Shown here: positions 8,733 to 17,441 of the stretch, in pieces | Position numbering within the stretch: position 1 is the first letter of the stretch | How the letters are laid out: each line of letters starts with the position of its first letter | NCBI RefSeq assembly: GCF_023223525.1 | Contig: NZ_JALPRX010000026.1 | Span: 1-64,000, forward strand | Reading direction: 5' to 3' | Source of the DNA: Roseomonas acroporae | Lineage (GTDB): Bacteria > Pseudomonadota > Alphaproteobacteria > Acetobacterales > Acetobacteraceae | Length of the DNA: 64,000 nt | Translations under genes and position numbers: made by a program | The notes under the pieces: generated by a model | Seen by the model: only the letters and a program-made list of their open reading frames with translations | Told to the model about the DNA's origin: nothing | The model's database searches: none

Positions 8733-11081
8733 ATGGAATACGCGCGCCGCTTCAAGTTCCTGGTCTGTGCCCCGGCCTTCGACGAGGCCGATCTGGAGGG
8801 GGCGCGGCTGCGCCAGATCCTCGCCGAGATCGAGGGGATGGGCTACGGCGTGCTGCGTGCCCGGCGCGACGACGATGCCGAGCTGGTGGTGCGCACCGAT
8901 GCCGCGATCGGCTGCGTGGTGGTGGACTGGGGCAAGAAGGGCCTCCAGGGCAAGGCCGCCTCGCTGATCTCGCTGGTGCGCCGGCGCGGCACCGAGGTGC
9001 CGATCTTCCTGCTGGTGCGCCGCCGCCGGCTGGAGGACATCCCGGTGGACGTGCTCGACGACGTGGACGGCTTCGTCTTCCTCGCCGAGGAGACGCCCGA
9101 ATTCATCGCCAAGAACCTGGTGGCGCGGCTGCGCCAGTACGCCGAGACGCTGAAGACCCCCTTCTTCGGCGCGCTCGCGGACTATGCCGAGCAGGGCAAC
9201 CAGCTCTGGACCTGCCCCGGCCACAATGGCGGCATGTTCTACAGCCGCAGCCCGGTGGGGCGCATCTTCGTCGAGCATCTGGGCGAGGCGATCTTCCGCG
9301 ACGACCTGGACAATTCCGTCCTCCAGCTCGGCGACCTGCTGACCCACGAGGGCCCGGCGCTGACCGCGCAGCGCGAGGCGGCCAAGATCTTCGGCGCCGA
9401 GCGCACCTACTTCGTGCTGAACGGCACCTCCACCTCGAACAAGATCGCCCTTTCCGCCGTGCTGGCCGAGGGCGACCTCGTGCTGTTCGACCGCAACAAC
9501 CACAAGGCGGCGCATCACGGCGCGCTGTTCCTCTCCGGCGCCGTGCCGGTCTTCGTCGAGGCGGCGCGCAACCCGCATGGGCTGATCGGGCCGATGCGCC
9601 AGGGCGCGCTGGACGAGGAATTCCTGCGCGACGCCATCCGCCGCAACCCGCTGGTGCGCGACCCCGAGGCCTGGCGCCGCCCGCGCCCCTTCCGCGCCGC
9701 GGTGCTGGAGCAGTGCACCTACGACGGCACGATCTACTCCGCCGAGGAGGTGATCCGCCGCGTCGGCCATCTCTGCGACTACATCCTGTTCGACGAGGCC
9801 TGGGCGGGCTTCATGAAGTTCCACCCGCTGTTCCGCGGCCGCTTCGGCATGGGGCTGGAGAATCTCGGCCCGGACTCGCCGGGGATCATGGTGACGCAGA
9901 GCACCCACAAGCAGCTCGCCAGCTTCTCGCAGGCCTCGCAGATCCACGTGAAGGACAGCCATCTCGGCCAGCAGGCGCGGCGCGTCGGGCACCGGCGCTT
10001 CAACGAGATGTTCCTGCTGCACGCCTCCACCAGCCCGTTCTACCCGCTCTTCGCCTCGCTCGACGTCGGCGCGCAGATGATGAAGGGCCGCTCGGGCGAG
10101 GTGCTGTGGGACGACACGATCCGCCTCGGCATCGAGATGCGCAAGAAGCTGCGCCTGACGGCGCGCGAGGTGGCCGAGCGCGAGCGCGACCCGGCGCGGC
10201 GCTGGTTCTTCGAGCCCTTCGTGCCCAAGACCGTGCCGCTCGACGGCGTGCCCACGGCCTGGGAGGAGGTGCCGACCGACCTGCTCGCCTCGCGCCCCGA
10301 ATTCTGGGAGTTCCGCCCGGGCGAGGACTGGCACGGCTTCGGCGACGTGCCGGCGGGCTGGGCGATGACCGACCCGAACAAGCTTACCGTGCTGACCCCG
10401 GGCTTCCGCGAGGGCGGCTACGACGCGCATGGCGTGCCGGCGCCGGTGGTGGCGGAGTACCTGCGGCAGAACCGCATCGTGCCGGAGAAGAACGACCTCA
10501 ACAGCCTGCTCTTCCTGCTCACCCCCGGCAGCGAGAGCAGCAAGGCCGGCACGCTGCTCTCGCACCTCGTCACCTTCAAGAAGCTGCACGACGAGAACGC
10601 GCCGCTGGAGGAGGTGATCCCGGGCTTCGTCGCGCGCCGGCCGAAGCGCTACGCGGGGCTGCGGCTGCGCGACCTCTGCGCCGAGATGCATGCCTTCTAC
10701 CGCGACCAGAACGTCAGCCAGCTCCAGGCGGCGCAGTTCCGCGCCGAACACTTCCCGGAGCTGGCCATGCCGCCGCACGAGGCGGTGCGCGAGCTGGTGC
10801 GCAACCGGGTGGATTACGTGCCGCTAGAGGAGACCTTCGGCCGCGTCGCGGTCACGCTCTGGCTGGTCTATCCGCCAGGCATCGCGACGGTGATCCCGGG
10901 CGAGCGGCTGGGGCCGGCGGCGCGGCCGATGATCGAGTACCTGCGCGCCTTCGAGCGCGCCGCGAACGAATTCCCCGGCTTCGAGAACGAGGTGCAGGGC
11001 CTGTACCGGGAGACGATGCCGGACGGCTCGGTGCGCTTCTATACCTACGTGCTGCGGGAAGCCGTGGCCCCGCGCGACTGA
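8733..11081 (+). CDS. Orn/Lys/Arg decarboxylase, PLP-dependent
   Basis: This 782-residue fold-III-like (aspartate aminotransferase fold) basic amino acid decarboxylase begins with a response-regulator-like wing domain (about 1-135), followed by the PLP domain with 'TSTSNKIAL' near 232, 'DEAWAGF' near 354 and the Schiff-base Lys393 in 'STHKQ', then a C-terminal domain. Such enzymes decarboxylate ornithine, lysine or arginine to polyamines and consume protons (acid resistance). The length matches the long bacterial inducible or biosynthetic type. Substrate choice cannot be fixed by eye; ornithine decarboxylase is the usual annotation for this alphaproteobacterial form. A purine-rich AGGGGAG precedes the ATG. 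Confidence 0.9.
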   Translation: MEYARRFKFLVCAPAFDEADLEGARLRQILAEIEGMGYGVLRARRDDDAELVVRTDAAIGCVVVDWGKKGLQGKAASLISLVRRRGTEVPIFLLVRRRRLEDIPVDVLDDVDGFVFLAEETPEFIAKNLVARLRQYAETLKTPFFGALADYAEQGNQLWTCPGHNGGMFYSRSPVGRIFVEHLGEAIFRDDLDNSVLQLGDLLTHEGPALTAQREAAKIFGAERTYFVLNGTSTSNKIALSAVLAEGDLVLFDRNNHKAAHHGALFLSGAVPVFVEAARNPHGLIGPMRQGALDEEFLRDAIRRNPLVRDPEAWRRPRPFRAAVLEQCTYDGTIYSAEEVIRRVGHLCDYILFDEAWAGFMKFHPLFRGRFGMGLENLGPDSPGIMVTQSTHKQLASFSQASQIHVKDSHLGQQARRVGHRRFNEMFLLHASTSPFYPLFASLDVGAQMMKGRSGEVLWDDTIRLGIEMRKKLRLTAREVAERERDPARRWFFEPFVPKTVPLDGVPTAWEEVPTDLLASRPEFWEFRPGEDWHGFGDVPAGWAMTDPNKLTVLTPGFREGGYDAHGVPAPVVAEYLRQNRIVPEKNDLNSLLFLLTPGSESSKAGTLLSHLVTFKKLHDENAPLEEVIPGFVARRPKRYAGLRLRDLCAEMHAFYRDQNVSQLQAAQFRAEHFPELAMPPHEAVRELVRNRVDYVPLEETFGRVAVTLWLVYPPGIATVIPGERLGPAARPMIEYLRAFERAANEFPGFENEVQGLYRETMPDGSVRFYTYVLREAVAPRD

Positions 11082-11110
11082 CGGCCCAGCATGCGGGCCG
11101 GCACGGTGGC

Positions 11111-11138
11111 CGGCCGGCGCGCCACCGGGCGCCGGCCG
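11111..11138. terminator. 10-bp hairpin between decarboxylase and tetR
   Basis: Arms 11111-11120 and 11129-11138 pair perfectly around an 8-nt loop, directly before the end of the convergent tetR gene. This is consistent with a bidirectional terminator, though no T-run is present. Confidence 0.45.
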
Positions 11139-11852
11139 CTACGGTGCCGGCGCGGCGGGCGCCCCAGCCGCCGCTTCCGGCCGCAGATAGCCGAGCACCG
11201 CCTCCACGATCATGCGTTTCTGCGCCGCCGCCTGCTCCGGCGCCGTCAGGTCGCGGCCGTAGATCACGCCGAGCGTGTGCCGGTTGGAGACGCGGTGGAA
11301 GCAGAAGCCGTTGATCAGCATATGCAGGTCGAACGGATCCACCCCGGCGCGGAAGACACCCTCCCGCACGCCGCGTTCGAGCAGCGTCCGCACCGTGCCG
11401 ATCACCGTCGCGTTGCGCTGCCCGATCGTCGGCGACTGCGCGATGTGGCTGGCGTGGTGGATGTTCTCCACCGCCACGAGGCGCACGAATTCCGGGTGCG
11501 CCGCGTGGTAGTCGAAGGTGACCTCCACCAGCCGGCGCATCGCCTCCGCCGGCGGCAGCGTATCGAGGACGAGACCGCGCTCCGCCTCCCGGATGCCGCC
11601 GTACATCTCCTCCAGCACGGCGGCGAAGAGCTGCTCCTTGCTGGTGAAGTAGTAGTAGATCATCCGCTTGGTGGTGGCGGTGCGGGCGGCGATCTCGTCC
11701 ACGCGGGCGCCGCTCAGCCCCTTCTCGGCGAACTCGGCGATCGCCGCGTCCAGGATCGCCCGGCGGGTCTGCTCCGGCGCGCGGCTGCGCGTCGGCGCGG
11801 CCGTCTCCTCCGCGCCGGCGGACTCGTTGAGGGCCTCGGCTGGCTCCAGCAT
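11139..11852 (-). CDS. TetR/AcrR-family transcriptional regulator
   Basis: This 237-residue regulator has an N-terminal helix-turn-helix at about residues 27-75 ('RRAILDAAIAEFAEKGLSG', 'TTKRMIYYYFTSKEQLFA'). The C-terminal ligand domain contains 'HPEFVRLVAVENIHHA', seen in regulators of aromatic and carboxylic acid catabolism. The gene follows the acyl-CoA ligase on the same strand with a 103-bp gap that holds a palindrome (11858-11883), so autoregulation is likely. Its target could be the neighbouring ligase or the pca region; the sequence does not decide. Confidence 0.88.
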   Translation of the reverse strand: MLEPAEALNESAGAEETAAPTRSRAPEQTRRAILDAAIAEFAEKGLSGARVDEIAARTATTKRMIYYYFTSKEQLFAAVLEEMYGGIREAERGLVLDTLPPAEAMRRLVEVTFDYHAAHPEFVRLVAVENIHHASHIAQSPTIGQRNATVIGTVRTLLERGVREGVFRAGVDPFDLHMLINGFCFHRVSNRHTLGVIYGRDLTAPEQAAAQKRMIVEAVLGYLRPEAAAGAPAAPAP

Positions 11853-11857
11853 GGCGA

Positions 11858-11883
11858 TTGTGAACTACCCGGATTGTTCGCAA
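11858..11883. promoter_or_regulatory. operator-like palindrome upstream of tetR
   Basis: TTGTGAAC (11858-11865) and GTTCGCAA (11876-11883) form an inverted repeat with one mismatch around a 10-bp spacer that contains CCGG. It lies 6 bp before the tetR start codon, where an autorepressing TetR would be expected to bind. Confidence 0.55.
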
Positions 11884-11955
11884 CCAAGCTGGCCACGGAC
11901 GCCGCCTGAGATCAAGCTCGAATGCGGCAACGCGCCGGGCGGGCAGGGGCGCGGC

Positions 11956-13599
11956 TCAGGGCCCAGGCGGCGCCTCCAGGCAGCCGCGCCGCACCAGCTC
12001 CTCCCGCACCAGCTTCTTGGCGATCTTGCCGTAGCCGGACTGCGGCAGCGCCTCCCAGAAGAAGACGCGGCGCGGCAGCTTGTAGCGGGCCACCTTGCCG
12101 TCCAGCCAGCCGAGCAGCGCCGCCTCGTCCGGCGCGGAGCCCGGCCGCGCCACGCAGACCGCGACGCCGACCTCGCCCCACTCCCGGTCCGGCACGCCGA
12201 GGATCGCGACCTCGGTGACGTCCGGATGGGTCAGCAGCTTCTCCTCGATCTCGCGCGGATACACGTTGGAGCCGCCCGAGATGTACATGTCCGAGGCCCG
12301 GCCGGTGATGTAGAGGAAGCCTTCCGCGTCGAGGTGGCCGAGGTCGCCGGTGCGGAACCAGCCGTCGCGGAAGGACTTCGCGTTGGCCTCGGGGTTGTCG
12401 TAGTAGCCGGCGAACACGGCGGGGCCGCAGACGCAGATCTCGCCCGTCTCGCCCGCCGCCAGCTCGCGGCCCTGCCCGTCCTGGATCGAGACCTGCATCG
12501 CCGTGCGCTCGAAGCCGCAGGTGCCGATGCGCGCCTGCGGGCCGTCCTCGATGCTGTGCAGGGCGGGGGGCAGCACGGTGATGTTGCCGGTCACCTCGCC
12601 GAGGCCGAAATACTGCACCAGCACCGGCCCCAGCTTGCGCAGCGCGTGCTTCTGGTCCTCGCGGTACATCGGCGCGCCGGCATAGATCACGTGGCGCAGC
12701 GAGGAATGGTCGAAGCGGTCCACCGAGGGGTGCTCGGTCAGCAGCTTCACGATGGTCGGCACGGTGAACAGGTTGGTGACGCGCCAGCGCTCCACCAGCG
12801 CCCAGGCCTCGGCCGGGTCGAAGCGGTCGCCGGCGAGCAGCACGGTCTTCGCGGCGCGCGCCACCTGGGTGAGCTGGTGGATGCCGGCGCCGTGCGAGAG
12901 CGGCGCCACCACCAGCGAGGCATCCGCCGCCGTGGTGCCCGGCATCAGGTCGCAGAGATGGTTGGTGACGACGAAGCCCATCTGCCCGTGGGTGAGCACC
13001 GCCGCCTTCGGCCGGCCGGTGGTGCCGGAGGTGAAGAAGAACCAGCAGGGATCGTCGTGCTCGACATCGGCGGCGGGGAAGGGGGTGCCGAGGTGCCGCG
13101 CCACCAGCGCGTCGTAGTCCTCGCCGAAGCCGCCGTCGTCGCCCGCGGAACCGCCGCGGGGGCTGCCAGGGGGATTGCCAGGGGGACTGCCAGAGGGGGG
13201 GACGCCGGAGGGACCGATGGAGACGACCGTGGCGATGCCCGGTGCCGCCGCGCGGCAGGCGGCAACATGGTCGGGGAAGTCATGCTGGCAGATCATCGCC
13301 ACGGCGCCGCTCGATTCCGCGAGCCAGGCGACCTCGGCCGGGGTCTGGCGGAAATTGGTCGGCACCCAGACCGCGCCCAGGCGGAAGCAGGCGAACATCG
13401 ATTCGAACATCTGGTTGACGTTGCGCGACTGCACCAGCACGCGGTCTCCCTTGACGATGCCGCGCGCGGCCAGGGCATGGGCCATCGCGTCCACGCGCCG
13501 GTCGATCTCGGCCCAGCGCCAGCTCGCCTCGCCGCGCACCAACCCGATCGCGTCGCCATGCCGGCGCGCCGCCTGCCGCAGGAAGTGCGACAGGTTCAT
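11956..13599 (-). CDS. AMP-dependent acyl-CoA synthetase/ligase
   Basis: This 547-residue ANL-superfamily enzyme activates a carboxylic acid with ATP and CoA. The P-loop-like motif is 'FFTSGTTGRPKAAVLTHG', followed by 'YFGLGEVTGN', 'YDNPEANAKSFRDGWFRTGD', the hinge region 'ITGRASDMYISGGSNVYP' and the catalytic Lys in 'PQSGYGKIAKK' near the C-terminus. Its relatives act on long-chain, cinnamate-like or cyclohexane acids; the substrate is unknown. An unusual Gly/Pro/Ser-rich insert (about 'SGVPPSGSPPGNPPGSPRGG') lies before the P-loop, encoded by short DNA repeats at about 13158-13194. The start at 'MNLSHFLRQ' matches the family N-terminus; ATGs at 13659 and 13668 are alternatives. Confidence 0.88.
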   Translation of the reverse strand: MNLSHFLRQAARRHGDAIGLVRGEASWRWAEIDRRVDAMAHALAARGIVKGDRVLVQSRNVNQMFESMFACFRLGAVWVPTNFRQTPAEVAWLAESSGAVAMICQHDFPDHVAACRAAAPGIATVVSIGPSGVPPSGSPPGNPPGSPRGGSAGDDGGFGEDYDALVARHLGTPFPAADVEHDDPCWFFFTSGTTGRPKAAVLTHGQMGFVVTNHLCDLMPGTTAADASLVVAPLSHGAGIHQLTQVARAAKTVLLAGDRFDPAEAWALVERWRVTNLFTVPTIVKLLTEHPSVDRFDHSSLRHVIYAGAPMYREDQKHALRKLGPVLVQYFGLGEVTGNITVLPPALHSIEDGPQARIGTCGFERTAMQVSIQDGQGRELAAGETGEICVCGPAVFAGYYDNPEANAKSFRDGWFRTGDLGHLDAEGFLYITGRASDMYISGGSNVYPREIEEKLLTHPDVTEVAILGVPDREWGEVGVAVCVARPGSAPDEAALLGWLDGKVARYKLPRRVFFWEALPQSGYGKIAKKLVREELVRRGCLEAPPGP

Positions 13600-14185
13600 C
13601 ACGCGGCGCGTCGCCGGCACGACCCCGCCACGCGGCGCCCGGGTGCCCGCGCCGCTCATCGTGGCCATGCCGGATGCAGGGCGCCTTCGGTCCTGACGGA
13701 TGCCGCCTCGTCTGCCCGCACGTCGTTTTCCTCCCCGTATCGGCCTTCCGCCGGGCCGTCGTGCCGCATCCGCGCCGCGCGGTGGGGGCGCAGCATTCGG
13801 GCAGCGGCCTGTCGGGGGGCAGCATGCCGGGTGGGGCCAGGCCGGTCGAGACGTTGCGTCCGGGTGGCACCGATGGCGGGACAGGGGGGACTGCCGCGCC
13901 GGCCCGGCGCCGATCGCGCACGGACAGTGGGTTGAGCAGGCCCTGGTTTGCTTCGGGAGGGGGCGGCAGCGCGATCGGGGCGGCGATCGTAACTCCCTGG
14001 TTGGACGAGGCGCGGCGGATGGTGGATCGCGGCTTGCCGGCAGGGAAGTTCGCAACCTGCCCGACTTCTCCGTCGCCGTTTTCCCTGTTGGTCCAGGCAG
14101 GAGGTAGGCCGGGGCGGGAAGGTGGTTTGACGCAGGGCATGTTGGTCGGTAAACAGGCGCTCCGCATGGGGCCTGGACATGCGCT
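13600..14185. other. gene-free stretch between acyl-CoA ligase and tRNA-Ser
   Basis: These 586 bp contain overlapping open frames on both strands, but none has a family signature, codon pattern or ribosome site that stands out. They must contain the promoters of the ligase (minus strand) and of tRNA-Ser (plus strand). No repeats were recognised. Confidence 0.5.
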
Positions 14186-14278
14186 GGAGGGGTGGCCGAG
14201 TGGCCGAAGGCGGCGGTTTGCTAAACCGTTATAGGGGGATAACTCCTATCGTGGGTTCGAATCCCATCCCCTCCGCCA
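14186..14278 (+). tRNA. tRNA-Ser (GCU anticodon)
   Basis: The acceptor arm GGAGGGG (14186-14192) pairs with CCCCTCC (14268-14274), followed by the discriminator G and an encoded CCA at 14276-14278. The anticodon is GCT at 14220-14222 in the loop TTTGCTAAA, the long variable arm typical of tRNA-Ser is present, and the T-loop is GGTTCGAATC. Its last 15 bases recur at 32672-32686, so it is the attachment site of the following element. Confidence 0.96.
14264..14278 (+). repeat. attL core (tRNA-Ser 3' end)
   Basis: The 15-bp sequence CCATCCCCTCCGCCA forms the 3' end of tRNA-Ser and is repeated exactly at 32672-32686. Integration at a tRNA 3' end leaves the tRNA intact, as seen here. Confidence 0.85.
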
Positions 14279-14282
14279 GTTT

Positions 14283-14352
14283 GGTCCCGTAAACACTTGA
14301 GATTACTCGTGTTTTTCGGGGGGCTTCATTTTGGTCCCATTTCAGGTCCCAT
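14283..14352 (+). promoter_or_regulatory. GGTCCC repeats near attL (candidate integrase arm sites)
   Basis: GGTCCC occurs at 14283-14288 and GGTCCCAT at 14333-14340 and 14345-14352. The last two are 12 bp apart, about one helical turn. The same motif occurs twice at 32531-32549 just upstream of the integrase, as expected if both ends derive from one attP with arm-type binding sites. Confidence 0.5.
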
Positions 14353-14490
14353 CCGCTATGCTGCCGGCATCCCGCCGGTAACCGTGCCCCCTCGGTTGAG
14401 CGGGAGGGTAGCCCGCCGCCGATGGCCTGCTGAGCGGGGTCGGCGGTGGGCGCTTCCGGCGGCAGTGTCAGCCGACAGCCGGCATGGGGT

Positions 14491-16641
14491 TCACGACGGG
14501 CTGTCCGGTGCCATGGCGCGCTCGACGCGCGGCGCGACCTGCACCCCGGGCGAGTTGGTGCGCACCTGGGCGCCGAAGCCAGGCGGCGCGGTGATGCGGA
14601 CGTCCATCTGGATCCTCTCGGGGTCACGCCCCCCGCCGCCGTTGCTCGGCTGGTTGGCGGGGACGATCAGCGGTCCCCGGGCTGGCACCGTCGGGTTGGG
14701 CAGCGGCTCCTCGCCGCGCGGCTCGTTGGGGTCGAGCGGCCGCGGCGGGGCCGGCGGTGGATCGAGCGGCACTCGCTCGCGGCCACCAGCCGGCGGGGCC
14801 GCGGCCGGGGGTGGGGGGGACCAGGGAGCGACGACACCCGGCCTCCCCGGCGCGGGAGGCGGCGGGACGGCGCCCGCAGCGGGCGGGGCGCCGGCCGCCG
14901 GCGGAGACAGGGCGCTCGGCGCCGGCAGGGGCGGCTGTCCTGGCGCCGCTCCGCCGAACTGTCGGAACGCCTGCTCGGCGCGCGCCTGGCGGTTCTCCAG
15001 CAGCCAGTTGCCGGGCGGAACCGGGGAGTTGGGCGAGCCCAGCCCCAGCCCGTACATCATCATCATCACCCGCGCGGCCTCGGCGGGCGTGCGCGCGTTG
15101 CGAAGCTGGGCGGCCGCCTGGCGATGGGTGTTGCGCAGCTCCCAGTCCACGAAGTCGAGCTGCATCTCCAGCGGCGCGCCGATCGGGCTCCGGCCGTAGC
15201 GCGCCTCGAAGGCACTGATGCGGGCCCCGCGCCACTGGCCGATGCCCTGCGCGCCCCGCCCACCCCCCTCCGGGTTGTAGGCGTTGGGGTCGAGGAAGGG
15301 GCTGGCCTCGCCGGTGAGGTGGCCGATGATGCCGGCGGCCTGCTCGGCGCCCCAGCCACGACCGCGCAGGAGGTTGAAGGCGGCACGCTGCCGATCGGCG
15401 GCGGCACCGGTCGGTGCGCCCTGGCGCCGCTGCTGCTCCTCCGCCTCTCGCAGCCGTCGGCGCTCCTCGTCGCCGCCCATGATGCCGCCATCCGGCAAGA
15501 ACAGCCCGAGCCCGAACCCGCCGGCGAAAGGCAGCATCCGACGCAGGAAGAAGCCCCCGAGGCCTCCGCCGACGCCGGCGCCCGGCGTGAGCCCGATCGG
15601 CGGACGAAGCCCGAAGAGGAGCTGCATCGCGTTCACCGCCAGGTTGGCGGCGGCACGGATGCCGAGGATGCGCGCGATCAGCGCGGCGGCGGCGAGGCTG
15701 AGCCGGGCCACGCTGAACACCATCCTGCCGCCGATCACCGTGGCCAGCACCGTGCCCATGATGGCGGCCAGGTCGCGGTTGCTCCTGATCCACTCGGCGG
15801 TGCGGTTCAGTCCGATGGTCAGGCTCGGCGCCAGGCGCTCGGCGATGCTGTAGCCCACCTCCTCGCCGGCGAGCTGGAGCCGGGTCCACGATTCGCGCAG
15901 CTCGTTGGCAGCGCGCACGCCGCGTTCGTTCATGAGGTGGCCCGCGCGCTGCTCGCGGGTCAGGTCGCGCATGCCGCCGGCGCCGCGCCGCAGCAGGGGC
16001 AGCATGTCGGGGCTGAGACCGAACCACGACATCACCCGGAGCTGCGTGTCGGGGTTCGGCAGCCGGGAGATGGCATCGGCCAGTTGCGGCAGCACGTCGG
16101 TGGCGGCGCGGACCTGGCCGTTGGCGTCGCGCAGGCCGATGCCGGCGCGACGGAGGAACTCGAAGGCGAGGGGGTTGCGCCCCCAGCGGGCGCCCATCAG
16201 CGCCTCGCTCATCCCCTCCATGCTGGCGGTGAAGCTCTCGCCCGTCACGCCGGCGATGCGCGCCGCGTTGCGGAAGGCGTGCAGCTCGGTGGCGGAGAGG
16301 CGCAGCCGCGTGGCGCTGTTGCCGAGCTGGGTGCCGAAATTCCCGAACTGCTGCGCCAGCCTGGCCACGCCGGCGACGCTGGCCGCGCCGGCGATGGCGC
16401 CGAGCGCCGGCGAGACCATGGTCAGGCCGGCGGTGAGGTCGGTCGCGGAGCGCCGGACCCGATCCAGGCCCTCGCCGAGCCGGCGCACACCGGGCCCGGC
16501 CTCGCCGAGCGTGTCGAGCGCCTTGCCGGCCCGCGCTGCCGGATCGATCAGGCTGCGCGCCCCCAGCTTCATCCGCTCGAAGGCTTGCCGGGTGCGGTCG
16601 GTGGCGCTGATGACGACGTTCAGGCCGGGTTCGGTGGCCAT
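14491..16641 (-). CDS. phage tail tape measure protein with lysozyme-like domain
   Basis: This 716-residue protein starts 'MATEPGLNVVISATDRTRQAFERM', typical of tape-measure proteins, with a helical N-terminal half and a hydrophobic stretch at about 265-330. The C-terminal part (about 400-510) has a tail-lysozyme-like pattern 'RGWGAEQAAGIIGHLTGEAS' with 'GIGQWRGAR', that is, peptidoglycan hydrolase activity carried by the tail during DNA entry. A long Pro/Ala-rich tail (about 540-680) is low complexity. It sets tail length in siphoviruses; the chaperone gene upstream supports this. Confidence 0.82.
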   Translation of the reverse strand: MATEPGLNVVISATDRTRQAFERMKLGARSLIDPAARAGKALDTLGEAGPGVRRLGEGLDRVRRSATDLTAGLTMVSPALGAIAGAASVAGVARLAQQFGNFGTQLGNSATRLRLSATELHAFRNAARIAGVTGESFTASMEGMSEALMGARWGRNPLAFEFLRRAGIGLRDANGQVRAATDVLPQLADAISRLPNPDTQLRVMSWFGLSPDMLPLLRRGAGGMRDLTREQRAGHLMNERGVRAANELRESWTRLQLAGEEVGYSIAERLAPSLTIGLNRTAEWIRSNRDLAAIMGTVLATVIGGRMVFSVARLSLAAAALIARILGIRAAANLAVNAMQLLFGLRPPIGLTPGAGVGGGLGGFFLRRMLPFAGGFGLGLFLPDGGIMGGDEERRRLREAEEQQRRQGAPTGAAADRQRAAFNLLRGRGWGAEQAAGIIGHLTGEASPFLDPNAYNPEGGGRGAQGIGQWRGARISAFEARYGRSPIGAPLEMQLDFVDWELRNTHRQAAAQLRNARTPAEAARVMMMMYGLGLGSPNSPVPPGNWLLENRQARAEQAFRQFGGAAPGQPPLPAPSALSPPAAGAPPAAGAVPPPPAPGRPGVVAPWSPPPPAAAPPAGGRERVPLDPPPAPPRPLDPNEPRGEEPLPNPTVPARGPLIVPANQPSNGGGGRDPERIQMDVRITAPPGFGAQVRTNSPGVQVAPRVERAMAPDSPS

Positions 16642-16785
16642 GGCGGGGTGCCTCGCAGGCGGAAGGGGAGGAGGGGCCGTGGGTGGCGCCGCGACGCCGG
16701 ACGGTGCTGGTGCGGGCGGGAGGGGTCGGCGGCCGCGTCCGGCGGGCCTCGGCCGGCGCGCTCGTGGCGCACCGCGGTCAGGCCG

Positions 16786-16938
16786 TCACCGCTTCTTCGC
16801 CTGGCGGTTGGCCTGGCCGCACCACCACACCAGCCGGCCGATGGGCATGTCCCAGGCGTCGTTCGGCCCCCAGCCGTAGAACTGCGTCAGGTCCGCGATC
16901 AGCTCCCGCCACCCCCGGGGGCGGAGACGGAAAAACCC
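16786..16938 (-). CDS. -1 frameshift extension of tail assembly chaperone (G-T type)
   Basis: A perfect X XXY YYZ slippery heptamer, GGGTTTT (16938-16932), lies in frame in the preceding gene at codons 169-170. Slipping back one base opens a 48-codon extension ending at 16786, including 'RPRGWRELIADLTQFYGW', which resembles small tail proteins of the GpE type. The fused product would have 218 residues against 180 for the short form. Tail chaperones of many siphoviruses and of Mu- and P2-like phages use exactly this arrangement just upstream of the tape measure gene. Confidence 0.78.
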   Translation of the reverse strand, partial: GFFRLRPRGWRELIADLTQFYGWGPNDAWDMPIGRLVWWCGQANRQAKKR

Positions 16939-17441
16939 TGGAAGAACACGTCAGCCTCCAGGGCGAGGTTGACCGGGATCTGCCGCACCGCCGGGGAGGG
17001 CACGCCGGCGGTGCGGGCGATCAGCGTGATGGTGCTCGCCAGGCCGCGCTCGGTCTCGGCCGCGTCCCAGTCGGCGCCGTTGGGCTCGTGCAGGTCGAGG
17101 CGGGCATAGCTCTTCCCGTCCAGCACCACCGGAGGATCGAGCTGCAGCGCCATCCTGCCCGCCTCGATCGCCTTCTTCAGCGTGCCGGGCTCGGCGGAGA
17201 TGGCCGCGCAGTGCTGGAAGAAGCGGTCGGCCCGGAAGATCTGGCTGATGCGCATCTGGCGCACGACCTGCTCGGGCGTGCTCCCGACCGCGGCCATCAG
17301 CTTCATGGTGCCGGCCGTGCCGGTGCTCTGCTCGGCGTCGGCCCAGGCGCCGGCGGTCGGGGTGGTGAGGGTGATGTGGTCGTAGGTCTTCAGGTTCCAC
17401 TCGATCGGCTGGGGGAACGTGATGACCAGCTCTTCGGGCAT
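16899..17441 (-). CDS. phage tail assembly chaperone, short form
   Basis: This 180-residue protein starts at 'MPEELVITFPQPIEWNLKTYDH' with GGAG 7 bases upstream. It has the position, size and acidic-to-basic layout of tail assembly proteins (gpG-like), which coat the tape measure during tail formation. It lies two steps upstream of the tape measure gene on the same strand and carries a slippery site near its 3' end for the longer form. The N-terminal part of the longer open frame (to 17750) is low-complexity spacer and is not included. Confidence 0.78.
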   Translation of the reverse strand: MPEELVITFPQPIEWNLKTYDHITLTTPTAGAWADAEQSTGTAGTMKLMAAVGSTPEQVVRQMRISQIFRADRFFQHCAAISAEPGTLKKAIEAGRMALQLDPPVVLDGKSYARLDLHEPNGADWDAAETERGLASTITLIARTAGVPSPAVRQIPVNLALEADVFFQGFSVSAPGGGGS

